NCBI GenBank assembly: GCA_002437495.1
Contig: DJQA01000018.1
Span: forward strand, 1-64,000
Direction of reading: 5' to 3'
DNA from: Prevotellaceae bacterium UBA6398
GTDB taxonomy: Bacteria > Bacteroidota > Bacteroidia > Bacteroidales > Bacteroidaceae
DNA length: 64,000 nucleotides
Made by a program: the position numbers and the translations under genes. Below are positions 9,656 to 18,674 of this stretch, in pieces. A model generated the notes under the pieces. That model did no database searches, was not told where the DNA came from, and worked only from the letters and a program-made list of their open reading frames with translations. The first letter of the stretch is position 1, and each line of letters opens with the position of its first letter.

Positions 9656-9959
9656 GGTGCGTGATTGCGCTTGAAGGAAAATTCCCTTTGGTCGCATTTG
9701 CAAATAGCGTAATCCTGTTTTGTTTTTTAGAGGTTTCTTACCACAAATTCTATTATTAGCATCATTTCGCATTTACAAAAAAGAAAATTATATGTTGGCA
9801 TAAGTCCGTGTAATCCATACGTGGATTGATTATAAACTTCAGATATTAGGGTGTAATTGTTTTCGAGGAGGTGAAGCAATTATATGTTGGCGTGTATATA
9901 AACACTGAAAAAAAACGAAGTCATGCGACCGAAACTTGCAGATTTTCGGTTGTACGGCT

Positions 9960-9990
9960 TTTGTGCATTCGGCAGATATATGTACCTTTG
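9960..9990 (+). promoter_or_regulatory. Bacteroidota-type promoter of the type IIG gene
   Basis: TTTG at 9960-9963, 19 bases, then TACCTTTG at 9983-9990: a full match to TTTG-N19-TAnnTTTG. The ATG at 10021 is 30 bases further. The promoter lies inside the longer open frame that starts at 9871, so that upstream start is unlikely to be used. Confidence 0.8.
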
Positions 9991-10020
9991 AAACAAATTA
10001 AATGCGTTGGCGATTGTTTC

Positions 10021-12477
10021 ATGGCATATTATTCAAAGACGATACAGGAGGAAGAACTAAAAAACAAGGTTCGTGAAGAATGGTTTGTTGGTTATGACAA
10101 CTCGGAAATCCCAGGCAGGGTGGATTTCTGTGTCGGACATGACGGCACGACATACCTTTGGGCAGAAGCAAAGAGGGGTGTAAAGCGCGACATTTACGAG
10201 CTGTTCGTACAGCTTATTCTCACTATAGGCAAAGACCGCCGCTTTGCAGAGCTTGATGCTCCCGATTATCTCGGCTCTTTTGATGCCGAAAAAATAGGCT
10301 TTGTGCATTATGACACGATCTCTGAAATATTTGAACAAAATGACTTTAACTGGAATGTCGCGCCGTCAGACCATGCCACTAAGGAGTTTAGGTTGCTTTA
10401 CGAGATAGTGCACGACAGATTGAAAGAATCTGTTTCCGTCTTTAACTTTGAGCAGCAGGGAGACAGTTTGCGGTTTTTCATCAGAGACAAATTTTCGCTA
10501 ACAGGAAGGCGTGCATCCCAAACCAATGTAAATAAGAACAACTTTCCCCACATCTACCGCCGCTGGTTGAAAGAAGTGAAAGAAACCCTTGCCGTAAATT
10601 GGAACGACTTGGCAGAAGCAGGCATCTACGATTGCGATTTTTTCTTGGCAGATCTTATTTCGAGCGACAATAACACACTGCTGCAAAATCTCACGGTATT
10701 GCTTAAAAGAGATCATTACAAAGTCAATACGGGGAAGCTGCAAGGCAGCAACACGCAATTGTTTGCCCAGATTGACTTTAATGACAATCAGATGGCTCAC
10801 CGCCTGTTTTGGCAGAGATATAGGCGTCCACCACGCGAGGAATATCAGGATTATATTTTGGAAAGAAGAGACAGATTGCGTCCGCAAGATATTCGTGAAC
10901 GACACGGTTCTTACTTTACGCCAATGATTTGGGTTGAAAAATCGCAGGAATACCTTGCAAACGTGCTCGGAGAGAATTGGCAAGATGAATATTACGTGTG
11001 GGATTGCGCGGCAGGTACAGGAAACTTGCTGGCAGGACTGACCAACCGTCATAACCTGTGGGCTTCTACATTGGAGCAAGCTGACGTTGACACGATAAAG
11101 GAACGCATTCAGAATGGTGCCAACCTCTTTGGAAACCATGTTTTCCAATTGGATTTTTTGAATGACCCTTTGACTGATTACACGAAAGAAGATGGCACAT
11201 TGGCAAAAAGCAAAGTTCCTGCGGAACTGCAAAACATTATCAAAGACCCGGAAAGAAGAAAAAAATTAGTCATATATATCAACCCGCCATACGCAGAGGG
11301 AGACAACCGCAAGGGAGAGGGGAGAAGTGGCGTCGCCGCCAATACACACATAGCCAAGGCTTATGGGGGGTCTATGGGATATGCCAAGAGAGAGTTGTAC
11401 ATACAGTTTTTGACAAGGGTGTATCGCGAAATCCCCACGGCGGTGCTTGCAGATTTTTCAACTTTGAAAAATCTGCAAGCACCCAAATTTTCGGATTTCC
11501 GGCGTATGTTCAAGGCAACTCCAAAGGCTATGTTCATTGTGCCTGCAAACACTTTCGACAACGTAAAGGGTGATTTCCCCATTGGCTTTAAAGTTTGGCG
11601 TACAGAGGATGTTGAGCCATTCAACGGAGTTATGTCGGATGTGTACAACGAGAAAGGTGAGGCTATGCCGCAGAAGAAGATTTTTTGCTATGAGGGGCTT
11701 AAGCTGATCAACGATTGGACTGCAACATTTATTGACGACACTGTCCAGGATTCTGTTGCAACCATCATAGGCATTGCAAATGATTTTCAAAACCAAAGAA
11801 CTGTGAGAATAGAACGCCCTCACAGACCTTGGAATCATCAGTACCAATGGCAAATAACCAAGTACAATCTTATAGAGTCAAGTGTTTATCTTGCCGTCCG
11901 TTTGGTTATAGAAGCGACTTGGGAGAACGACCGCGACCAGTTCTTGTATCCCAAAGAAACGTGGAGGGATGATAAGGTTTTTCAAACAGACTGTTTGACC
12001 TTTGCCATTTTCACGAACAAGAACAACGTCCAGTCAAAGGATGGCATTAATCATTGGCAACCATTTACCGAAGAAGATTTAGGCGTCACAAATGAATACC
12101 CGAGCCATTTCCTTACCGATTACATCTCTGGCAAGAGCAGACCCACTCAAACTTCCCAAGGAGGTTTTTTCAGCAGTGGGGATAACAAGAAACACACATC
12201 ATTCATATTTTCAAAAGAAGCGCAAGCTGTATTTGATGCAGGGCGTGAGCTGTGGAGGTATTACCACAAACAACCGAATGCCGACCTGAATGCCTCATAT
12301 TATGACATACGAAAATATTTCCAAGGAACGAAATTTGATAAAAAAGGCAAAGATGTAATGAAATCAACAAGTGAGGACGAAACTTATGTCAAACTTCATG
12401 CAGATTTGCGCAAAGCACATAAGCATCTGTCTGAAAAAATAGTACCCAAGGTTTACGAGCATGGTTTCTTAAAATAG
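10021..12477 (+). CDS. Type IIG-like restriction endonuclease-adenine methyltransferase
   Basis: An 818-residue single-chain restriction-modification enzyme. Near residues 30-55, GRVDF and AEAKRG fit a PD-(D/E)xK nuclease core. A helical linker leads to RHGSYFTPMIWVEKSQEYL, typical of N6-adenine methyltransferases. CAAGTGNLLAGL is the AdoMet-binding motif I and INPPYAEG is catalytic motif IV. The last 300 residues probably hold target recognition. The frame is open from 9871, but the promoter lies at 9960-9990, which selects the ATG at 10021. It is divergent from the broken type ISP gene and bounded by repeats R2 and R3. No separate specificity gene is present. Because it is intact, it could give active host modification. 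The sequence specificity cannot be read from this. Confidence 0.82.
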   Translation: MAYYSKTIQEEELKNKVREEWFVGYDNSEIPGRVDFCVGHDGTTYLWAEAKRGVKRDIYELFVQLILTIGKDRRFAELDAPDYLGSFDAEKIGFVHYDTISEIFEQNDFNWNVAPSDHATKEFRLLYEIVHDRLKESVSVFNFEQQGDSLRFFIRDKFSLTGRRASQTNVNKNNFPHIYRRWLKEVKETLAVNWNDLAEAGIYDCDFFLADLISSDNNTLLQNLTVLLKRDHYKVNTGKLQGSNTQLFAQIDFNDNQMAHRLFWQRYRRPPREEYQDYILERRDRLRPQDIRERHGSYFTPMIWVEKSQEYLANVLGENWQDEYYVWDCAAGTGNLLAGLTNRHNLWASTLEQADVDTIKERIQNGANLFGNHVFQLDFLNDPLTDYTKEDGTLAKSKVPAELQNIIKDPERRKKLVIYINPPYAEGDNRKGEGRSGVAANTHIAKAYGGSMGYAKRELYIQFLTRVYREIPTAVLADFSTLKNLQAPKFSDFRRMFKATPKAMFIVPANTFDNVKGDFPIGFKVWRTEDVEPFNGVMSDVYNEKGEAMPQKKIFCYEGLKLINDWTATFIDDTVQDSVATIIGIANDFQNQRTVRIERPHRPWNHQYQWQITKYNLIESSVYLAVRLVIEATWENDRDQFLYPKETWRDDKVFQTDCLTFAIFTNKNNVQSKDGINHWQPFTEEDLGVTNEYPSHFLTDYISGKSRPTQTSQGGFFSSGDNKKHTSFIFSKEAQAVFDAGRELWRYYHKQPNADLNASYYDIRKYFQGTKFDKKGKDVMKSTSEDETYVKLHADLRKAHKHLSEKIVPKVYEHGFLK

Positions 12478-12504
12478 AGAGATTTAGTTTTATTGTATTT
12501 TATA

Positions 12505-12832
12505 ATTTCAGGAGGTCAAAACATGGATAAGCAGAAGTAAATAGTAAGCAAAAAGGGTTGGATGGTGAAACATTCATGCCCTTTTGTTTTTTGCCCCTTA
12601 TGTATCTGTGCCGCTGGCAAATTTTATACGAAATCGCAGATGTCGCGAAAAACACATAAGATGTTGGATTGCAAAAGAATAGCCACACAAACGCTTTTTC
12701 TTGCAACGATTTACTTTTCATGCCTTTGCAAAAGCAAGAAAAAGGTCTGATGTAGTTTTAATTATGTCTGATATAATTTTTTCTACATCAGACATAGCTT
12801 TTCCTATGTGTTTTTTTGCAGGTGCTTAACAA
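12505..12832 (+). repeat. Composite intergenic repeat R3 with a 21-bp-phased array (12741-12810)
   Basis: A segment of about 325 bp, similar along its length to 14615-14943. It starts with a terminator-like hairpin (12551-12585) and ends in an array whose units start at 12741, 12762, 12783 and 12804; the last is cut short after CTATGTG. Only a five-codon frame (12523-12540) occurs in the left part, and I do not call it. It occupies the convergent gap between the type IIG gene and the DUF4143 gene. Confidence 0.8.
12551..12592 (+). terminator. Intrinsic terminator of the type IIG gene
   Basis: AAAAGGG pairs with CCCTTTT, and inside it TGGATG pairs with CATTCA, followed by GTTTTTT. It lies 74 bases after the stop codon. 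A copy of the same hairpin is found at 14660-14700 without a gene before it. Confidence 0.75.
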
Positions 12833-12946
12833 GAATGTGCGGGTTTCAACAGTACAAATGCCCTATCGCTTATTGATGAAATGCCCACAAACAAGGCGAG
12901 AACGAGCGACAACACACAGAAGCAGATGTTCCATATTATCCTATTT

Positions 12947-14239
12947 TTAATCTTTCAAACAAGCAAGCGGTATGACCTTTACTCCGTCTGGGCGTGTGTA
13001 AGCCATACTGCCCCCTGTCATAACTATCATCAAATCGGGTTCACGAAGCGGAACTTGTTTCTCTGTTTTGTTGTGCTCCTGAACAAGTCGTTTAATTTCC
13101 AAAAGATGTTTCGCACCTTCTTCAATTCCACGACTGCCAAGCTTACATTCTACGAGAGCGTATCGCCCATCGTCAAGATGAAGCACAAGGTCGGCTTCCA
13201 GTCCGTAGCGGTCGCGGTAGTAAGATAAATGGTTGCCAAAGCCTGGAGTATAAGCCCGAAGGTCGCGTGCACACATCTGTTCAAATATGAAACCAAAGGT
13301 CTTGAGCTGAATCATCAATGCTTCAGGAGAAAGTCCTAAGGCAGCAATTGCAATAGACGGGTCCACGAAAGCACGTTTTATTCCGCTGCGAATTGCTGTC
13401 TTGCTTCGGACGGCAGGACACCAAGCTTCTATGTTGTCGATAACGAACAATCTGTTGAGGGAGGTTACATAATCCTCAAACGCACTCATAGAAAGTGAAA
13501 CTTCTCCAGAGGTTGTTACATCAGCTAACAGAGCCGTATTCTTTGCCAATGTTGATATGTTACGGGCATACGAACGCAATATTGCACGAGTTGTCCGTTC
13601 ATCCCTCTGTACGCCATCCACTCTTGAGATATCGTCACGACAGATGGCATCAACATAGTTGCGTGCAATAAGTAGCTTTGCCTTATCACTCTTCATATTA
13701 AGAAATGCAGGCCATCCGCCACGACAAGCAGCATAAATCAAGTCTTCAATCTTCATTTCTGAAGTGAGGCCGTCTATGTCTAAGTCTTTATTATCAAACA
13801 ATTCTTTAAGTGAAATCTTTCCATTAGACTCTCCTGACTCCCATAGACTCATTGGCAACATCTTCATTCGTGAAATCCTACCCGTACCAGAATGATGTAT
13901 TTTACTTCTGTCTACAACAGTAGATCCGGTAAGAATGAATTGTCCTGGAACCTGACGCTTGTCTACCATAGTACGCACGGCATCCCAAAGAACAGGAGCA
14001 TCCTGCCATTCATCTATAAGGCGAGGTGTCTCACCCATCAACAATAATGATGGTTTTGAAGCGGCGGTTGCAGCGTATTCTTCCTGCATCTCCGTATCCT
14101 GCATCTTTATGACACTTTTGCTCATTTGCTCTGCAGTTGTTGTCTTTCCGCACCACTTAGGGCCCTCTATTAGTACTGCCCCAAAAGCCTCAAGACGATT
14201 TGCCAATTGAATGTCTGCAATTCTATGTGAATAACTCAT
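12947..14239 (-). CDS. AAA-family ATPase with DUF4143 domain
   Basis: A 430-residue protein. GPKWCGKTTTA (about 27-37) is the Walker A motif and LLMGETPRLIDEWQ (about 67-80) contains Walker B. VPGQFILTGST fits sensor 1. The C-terminal DUF4143 part ends with YYRDRYGLEADLVL and YALVECKLG, a PD-(D/E)xK-like core (Asp, Glu-x-Lys). Members are common in Bacteroidales accessory regions and their cellular role is not established. The gene is monocistronic, convergent with the type IIG gene and lies between repeats R3 and R4. Its own promoter overlaps a set of 15-bp direct repeats. Confidence 0.85.
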   Translation of the reverse strand: MSYSHRIADIQLANRLEAFGAVLIEGPKWCGKTTTAEQMSKSVIKMQDTEMQEEYAATAASKPSLLLMGETPRLIDEWQDAPVLWDAVRTMVDKRQVPGQFILTGSTVVDRSKIHHSGTGRISRMKMLPMSLWESGESNGKISLKELFDNKDLDIDGLTSEMKIEDLIYAACRGGWPAFLNMKSDKAKLLIARNYVDAICRDDISRVDGVQRDERTTRAILRSYARNISTLAKNTALLADVTTSGEVSLSMSAFEDYVTSLNRLFVIDNIEAWCPAVRSKTAIRSGIKRAFVDPSIAIAALGLSPEALMIQLKTFGFIFEQMCARDLRAYTPGFGNHLSYYRDRYGLEADLVLHLDDGRYALVECKLGSRGIEEGAKHLLEIKRLVQEHNKTEKQVPLREPDLMIVMTGGSMAYTRPDGVKVIPLACLKD

Positions 14240-14266
14240 ATTGTAACCGCGATTTGATTATATGTG

Positions 14267-14297
14267 CAAAGTTAGTGGTATTCAGTTGTATTTGCAA
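14267..14297 (-). promoter_or_regulatory. Promoter of the DUF4143 ATPase gene
   Basis: On the minus strand TAACTTTG (14267-14274) matches TAnnTTTG. It is preceded at 19 bases by TTGC (14294-14297), an imperfect -33 element. The -7 element ends 28 bases before the start codon. Confidence 0.6.
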
Positions 14298-14302
14298 GTA
14301 AA

Positions 14303-14386
14303 AACTAATATTTGTGGGTATTTGGCGTTATGAATTGTGCTATTTTGGAACTAACTATTGTGGTAGTTTACAACTAACTTTTGTGG
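14303..14386 (+). repeat. Three 15-bp direct repeats upstream of the DUF4143 gene
   Basis: AACTAATATTTGTGG (14303), AACTAACTATTGTGG (14349) and AACTAACTTTTGTGG (14372) are spaced 46 and 23 bp apart, just beyond the promoter. They could be operator sites. The remainder of 14387-14614 is AT-rich and I see no gene in it. Confidence 0.55.
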
Positions 14387-14614
14387 CGTTTCATTTGTGA
14401 TTTTCGCTGTATTTTATTTGTAGTTTTTGCTGTAAAACACCGCCTTTTAACAATACAGGTGACACCTCTACAATAAAAAAATAAACGTGATATATTTTTG
14501 TGTTTCTATCATTTTGCACAATCTTTACACTCGTTGAGTGCGTGTTTGCTTATCGTTGCTTATTTACAAATTTGCAGCGCGCTCACGCAAATAGTTTGTT
14601 TATCGGCGATGTGC

Positions 14615-14943
14615 ATTTCTAAGGAGTCAAGCAGGAATAACTGAAGCAAAATAATAGACAAAAGGGGTTGGATGATAAAACATTCGCACCCTTTTGTTTT
14701 TGTCTCCTTATGTTCTTACGCCTCTGCCAAACTCCCCACGAAATTGCGGGTGTCATCCAAATTGCGTAAGATGTTGATTTGCAGCAAAATAACCATACAA
14801 AATACTTTTACTATAACAATTTGTCTTTCAAAGGTTTGAAATGGGCAAAAAAAGGTCTGATGTAGTTTTAATTATGTCTGATATAATTTTTCCTACATAG
14901 GACATAATTTTTCACATGTCCTATGTAGTTTTCGGGGCGCTTG
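14615..14943 (+). repeat. Composite intergenic repeat R4 with a 21-bp-phased array (14851-14928)
   Basis: The partner of R3, in the same orientation. It contains an orphan copy of the R3 terminator hairpin (14660-14700: AAAAGGG/CCCTTTT followed by GTTTTTG). Its array units start at 14851, 14872, 14893 and 14914. Units 3 and 4 form a 13-bp perfect hairpin (CTACATAGGACAT with its complement). The block just left of the array (TTTGTCTTTCA to AAATGGGCAAAAAAA) is nearly identical to the same block in R1. Confidence 0.8.
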
Positions 14944-15200
14944 GAAAAGGGAGGCCTGTTTCGCGCCAAGCCGGTTTTCTTTATACATTTTATCGCCGCT
15001 ATCAGCCTGCCGCTTTCATTTCTTCGTTTTTCCGCGCTTTTTTGAAACATAAAGTTTGCTTTCCCACGTCAACCCTTTCTTTTTAGCTACGGTCCACCTT
15101 TTTTACCGCCCTGTTTGGATGTTCCCGCAAGCCGGGGTATGCTTATATTTGCTATATTTGCATGAACAATACGCAATATATTTAAGACCACTTCAAACAG

Positions 15201-15794
15201 ATGTCCACTGCCATTCTGAAATATCCCGCCGGAAACATCTTTTCCGTAAAATCCGCCCTTGCACGGTTGGGCGCGGACTGCATTGTTACCGATGATGTTT
15301 CAGAGCTGTCGAGGGCAGACCATATAGTGATACCCGGTCAGGGCGAGGCGGCCGTAACGATGAACTACCTGCGCAAAACCGGTTTGGACAATGTGATACG
15401 TTCCTTGAAGCAGCCGGTTTTGGGTATCTGCATCGGAATGCAGCTGATGTGTTCTTACTCCGAAGAGGGCGGCGGGGCCGAATGTCTCGGCATTTTCCCG
15501 GATACCAAAGTAATCCGCTTCTCCCCCGCCAACAAAGAGAAAATCCCGCACATGGGTTGGAACTCACTCTGCAACATGAACAGCAAGCTTTTCAACGGCA
15601 TTGCCGAGGGGAGTTACGTGTATTTCGTGCACAGCTATTTCGTTCCGTGCAACGGGTTCACCACTTCGCAATGCAACTACGCCGGCAACTTCAGCGCATC
15701 TATGGAGCGCGGCAATTTCATGGCTGTTCAGTTCCACCCGGAAAAAAGCGGCAGCACGGGAGAAGCCATACTCAAAAATTTTCTTGAAATATAA
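15201..15794 (+). CDS. hisH: Imidazole glycerol phosphate synthase, glutaminase subunit
   Basis: A 197-residue class I glutamine amidotransferase. GICIGMQLM holds the catalytic Cys, and the His-Glu pair is in VQFHPEKSG. It supplies ammonia to HisF to make IGP and AICAR in histidine synthesis. It is the first gene of a seven-gene transcription unit. TATATTTG elements at 15144 and 15153 match the -7 consensus; the segment 14944-15200 shows nothing else, and no histidine-rich leader peptide was found. The 5-base gap to hisA suggests coupled translation. Confidence 0.97.
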   Translation: MSTAILKYPAGNIFSVKSALARLGADCIVTDDVSELSRADHIVIPGQGEAAVTMNYLRKTGLDNVIRSLKQPVLGICIGMQLMCSYSEEGGGAECLGIFPDTKVIRFSPANKEKIPHMGWNSLCNMNSKLFNGIAEGSYVYFVHSYFVPCNGFTTSQCNYAGNFSASMERGNFMAVQFHPEKSGSTGEAILKNFLEI

Positions 15795-15799
15795 GAACG

Positions 15800-16546
15800 A
15801 TGATAAAGCCCATTCCAGCCATAGACCTGATAGAGGGCAGCTGCGTTAGACTGTCGCAAGGCGACTTTTCAAAGAAAACAGCCTATTCCTCCACTCCTGC
15901 CGACTTGGCGCGGGAGTTTGAGAAATCGGGGTACACAAGGCTGCACCTTGTTGACCTTGACGGAGCAAAGCAAGGCAAGCCTGCCAATATTTCCGTTCTT
16001 GAAAGCATAACGCGAAACACAGGTTTGGATGTGGACTTTGGCGGAGGCATAAAGACAGACGAAGACCTTGCCAACGCATTCAAGAGCGGGGCAAAAGCCG
16101 TGAGCATAGGCAGCATGGCGGTGAGCAGTTTTGAAAAAGTTGCAAAGTGGATAGAGGATTACGGAGCCGACAAATTCATAATATCGGCAGACGTGCGCAA
16201 CGGCAAGGTGCGCACCAAAGGCTGGGCTGAAGATTCCGGAATGGGCATAAGCGACCTGCTGAAAAGGTATTGGCCCTTGGGAGTGCGCCGTGTGCTTTGC
16301 ACCGACATTTCACGCGACGGAATGCTGTGCGGTCCGAACATCGCGCTTTACAAAGACATTATGTCAGCATTCCCCGACTGCCGGCTGATTGCAAGCGGAG
16401 GTGTGGGAAGCATCAACGATATAGCCGCACTGAACGAGGCGGGAATACCCGCCGTGGTGTTCGGGCGGGCAATTTACGAGGGCAAAATAAACTTGATACA
16501 GGTTGCCAAAGAATTCGGGCTTAACAAACAACGGAAACCATGTTAG
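15800..16546 (+). CDS. hisA: ProFAR isomerase
   Basis: A 248-residue (beta/alpha)8 barrel that isomerises ProFAR to PRFAR in histidine synthesis. IPAIDLIEGSCVRL carries the first catalytic Asp. VDFGGGIK and IASGGVGS are the two phosphate-binding loops, and CTDISRDGM carries the second catalytic Asp. Its last 7 bases overlap hisF, as is usual for this operon. Confidence 0.97.
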   Translation: MIKPIPAIDLIEGSCVRLSQGDFSKKTAYSSTPADLAREFEKSGYTRLHLVDLDGAKQGKPANISVLESITRNTGLDVDFGGGIKTDEDLANAFKSGAKAVSIGSMAVSSFEKVAKWIEDYGADKFIISADVRNGKVRTKGWAEDSGMGISDLLKRYWPLGVRRVLCTDISRDGMLCGPNIALYKDIMSAFPDCRLIASGGVGSINDIAALNEAGIPAVVFGRAIYEGKINLIQVAKEFGLNKQRKPC

Positions 16547-17298
16547 CGAAACGCATTATACCATGTCTCGATGTGAAGGACGGAAGAACCGTAAAGGGTG
16601 TAAACTTCGTAGGACTACGCGATGCGGGAGACCCCGTTGAGATGGGAAAAGTATATTCCGCGCAAATGGCCGACGAACTCGTTTTTCTCGACATAACAGC
16701 GAGCGTGGAGGGAAGAAAAACGTTCACCGAAATGGTGCGCAGGGTTGCTGCCGAACTGTCAATCCCGTTCACCGTGGGCGGAGGCGTGAGTTCGCTTGCC
16801 GATGTGGAACGCCTTCTCGAAGCCGGAGCCGACAAAGTGGCGGTAAATTCCGCAGCGCTGCGCAAACCGTTGCTTATTGACGAAATAGCCAAGCACTTCG
16901 GCTCGCAGATATGCGTGCTTGCCATAGACGCCAAGCTTGAAGAAAGCGGAGAATGGCAATGTTACCTTAACGGCGGCAGAACACCAACAGAACAAAACTT
17001 ATTCGACTGGGCGCGGGAAGGCTACAACCGGGGCGCGGGGGAAATTCTGTTCACCAGCATGAACAACGATGGCACAAAGAAAGGCTTTGCAAACAACGCG
17101 CTGCGCCGCATAAGCGAAAGCGTGGGCATTCCGCTCATAGCCTCGGGGGGAGCCGGGGATAAAGAGGACTTTCGCGACGCGTTCACAAAAGGATGCGCCG
17201 ATGCCGCCCTTGCCGCCAGCGTGTTCCATTATGGAGAAATAAAAATCCCGGAACTGAAGCAATATCTGCGCAAGGAGAAAATAGATGTAAGATTATAA
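16540..17298 (+). CDS. hisF: Imidazole glycerol phosphate synthase, cyclase subunit
   Basis: A 252-residue barrel, paralogous to HisA. RIIPCLDVKDGRTVKG carries the first catalytic Asp. FTVGGGVSS and LIASGGAGDKED are phosphate-binding loops, and TSMNNDGTKKG carries the second Asp region (a TSMNxDG variant is normal in this phylum). It forms a complex with HisH. The start codon overlaps the end of hisA. Confidence 0.97.
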   Translation: MLAKRIIPCLDVKDGRTVKGVNFVGLRDAGDPVEMGKVYSAQMADELVFLDITASVEGRKTFTEMVRRVAAELSIPFTVGGGVSSLADVERLLEAGADKVAVNSAALRKPLLIDEIAKHFGSQICVLAIDAKLEESGEWQCYLNGGRTPTEQNLFDWAREGYNRGAGEILFTSMNNDGTKKGFANNALRRISESVGIPLIASGGAGDKEDFRDAFTKGCADAALAASVFHYGEIKIPELKQYLRKEKIDVRL

Positions 17299-17303
17299 TA
17301 ACT

Positions 17304-17918
17304 ATGAACATAGATTTCAAAAAAATGAACGGTCTTGTGCCGGCTGTAATACAAGACAGCGTTACACTAAACGTGCTTATGCTCGGCTTTATGAACGAGG
17401 AGGCATACAAAAAGACCCTCGCCACAAAGCGCGTTACTTTCTACAGCCGCTCACGGCAGTGCCTGTGGACAAAAGGCGAAACAAGCGGCAATTATCTGGA
17501 ACTTGTGAGCATGAAGCCCGACTGCGACAACGACACCCTGCTGGTGAAAGTAATTCCCCACGGACCCATCTGCCACAACGGAACAGATACATGCTGGGGC
17601 GAGGAAAACAAACGCAACTCTATTCTGTTCCTTTCCGAGCTGCAGGAATTCATAAACAAGCGCTATAAGGATATGCCCGAGAAATCGTATACCACCAGCC
17701 TTTTCAAAGACGGCACAAACCGCATGGCGCAAAAAGTGGGCGAAGAGGCCCTCGAAGCCGTAATAGAAGCAGTAAGCGGAAACAACGAAAGACTTATTTA
17801 CGAATGCTCCGACCTGTTCTACCACCTAATAGTGCTGCTAACGTCCAAAGGTCTGCGTATAGAACAAGTGGCGGCAGAACTCGCAGAACGCCACCAACCG
17901 GGCTGGCACAAACACTAA
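17304..17918 (+). CDS. hisIE: Bifunctional phosphoribosyl-AMP cyclohydrolase / phosphoribosyl-ATP pyrophosphatase
   Basis: A 204-residue fusion. The HisI part (about 1-110) shows WTKGETSGNYL, DCDNDTLLVKV and GPICHNGTDTCW with its zinc-ligand cysteines. The HisE part (about 115-204) shows KVGEEALEAVIEA. It carries out steps 2 and 3 of histidine synthesis. The frame is open from 17193, inside hisF, but the ATG at 17304, 5 bases after the hisF stop, gives the normal N-terminus. Confidence 0.96.
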   Translation: MNIDFKKMNGLVPAVIQDSVTLNVLMLGFMNEEAYKKTLATKRVTFYSRSRQCLWTKGETSGNYLELVSMKPDCDNDTLLVKVIPHGPICHNGTDTCWGEENKRNSILFLSELQEFINKRYKDMPEKSYTTSLFKDGTNRMAQKVGEEALEAVIEAVSGNNERLIYECSDLFYHLIVLLTSKGLRIEQVAAELAERHQPGWHKH

Positions 17919-17936
17919 ACCCACAATAATAACATC

Positions 17937-18674
17937 ATGAACAATCCAGAACAAAGTGCAGGAGAAGAAAAAGCTTTGATATCATATCAAGGCGTATCCA
18001 TAAGCCACAATGGCCATGAGGTAGTGAAAAACGTTACATTTACCGTTTTTCCAAAAGAATTCATTTTTCTGACAGGATGCGTTGGCTCGGGCAAAAGCTC
18101 AATATTGCGCACAATATACAAAGACTTGGACTTTTCGGCAGGAAAAGGCACTGTGCTGGGCTACAACCTTTCCAAAATACGTCGCAAACAAATTCCCGAC
18201 CTAAGGAAACAGCTTGGCATTATATTTCAGGACTACAAACTTTTGGGCGACCTTACAGTTTGGAAAAACCTGGCTTTCGTGCTAAAAGCTACAGGAATAA
18301 AGCAAAAAAGCGAAATAGAAAAAAGAATAGACGACACGCTGAAACTCGTGGGGCTCGAGGGTAAAGAGGACAAATATCCTAACGAACTTTCCGGGGGCGA
18401 ACAGCAACGGGCGGCAATTGCACGGGCAATTATCAACAACCCCAAGATTATTCTTGCCGATGAGCCCACGGGAAACCTCGACAAAAAAGCTGCCATGGAC
18501 ATAACCCAACTTTTGGAAACTATCAGCGAAAACGGAGCCGTAGTTATAATGAGCACCCACAACCAAGACCTTGTAAAGACTTTCACAGGAAAAGTGTTCC
18601 AATGCAAAGACGGTGAGTTCCGCGATATAACAGACGAATACAACAACAAAAGCGAATTACAGGAAAACCAATGA
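17937..18674 (+). CDS. ftsE: FtsE-like ABC transporter ATP-binding protein
   Basis: A 245-residue ABC ATPase. GCVGSGKSS is Walker A, FQDYKLL the Q-loop, LSGGEQQR the signature and IILADEPTGNLD Walker B; STHNQDLV holds the switch His. The D-loop and overall form fit the FtsE/LolD group. FtsE works with FtsX at the septum to control peptidoglycan hydrolases, but ftsX is not adjacent, so the symbol rests on similarity. It lies 18 bases after hisIE, and its end overlaps lysC by 4 bases (ATGA), so it is cotranscribed with amino-acid genes. Confidence 0.8.
   Translation: MNNPEQSAGEEKALISYQGVSISHNGHEVVKNVTFTVFPKEFIFLTGCVGSGKSSILRTIYKDLDFSAGKGTVLGYNLSKIRRKQIPDLRKQLGIIFQDYKLLGDLTVWKNLAFVLKATGIKQKSEIEKRIDDTLKLVGLEGKEDKYPNELSGGEQQRAAIARAIINNPKIILADEPTGNLDKKAAMDITQLLETISENGAVVIMSTHNQDLVKTFTGKVFQCKDGEFRDITDEYNNKSELQENQ

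Noticed and set aside
9871..10020. Longer start for the type IIG enzyme at 9871
   Set aside because: A complete TTTG-N19-TAnnTTTG promoter lies at 9960-9990, downstream of that codon, and the extra residues show no domain.
12523..12540. A five-codon gene (MDKQK) behind a good ribosome-binding-like sequence
   Set aside because: Too short, and its start is not kept in the R4 copy of the same segment.
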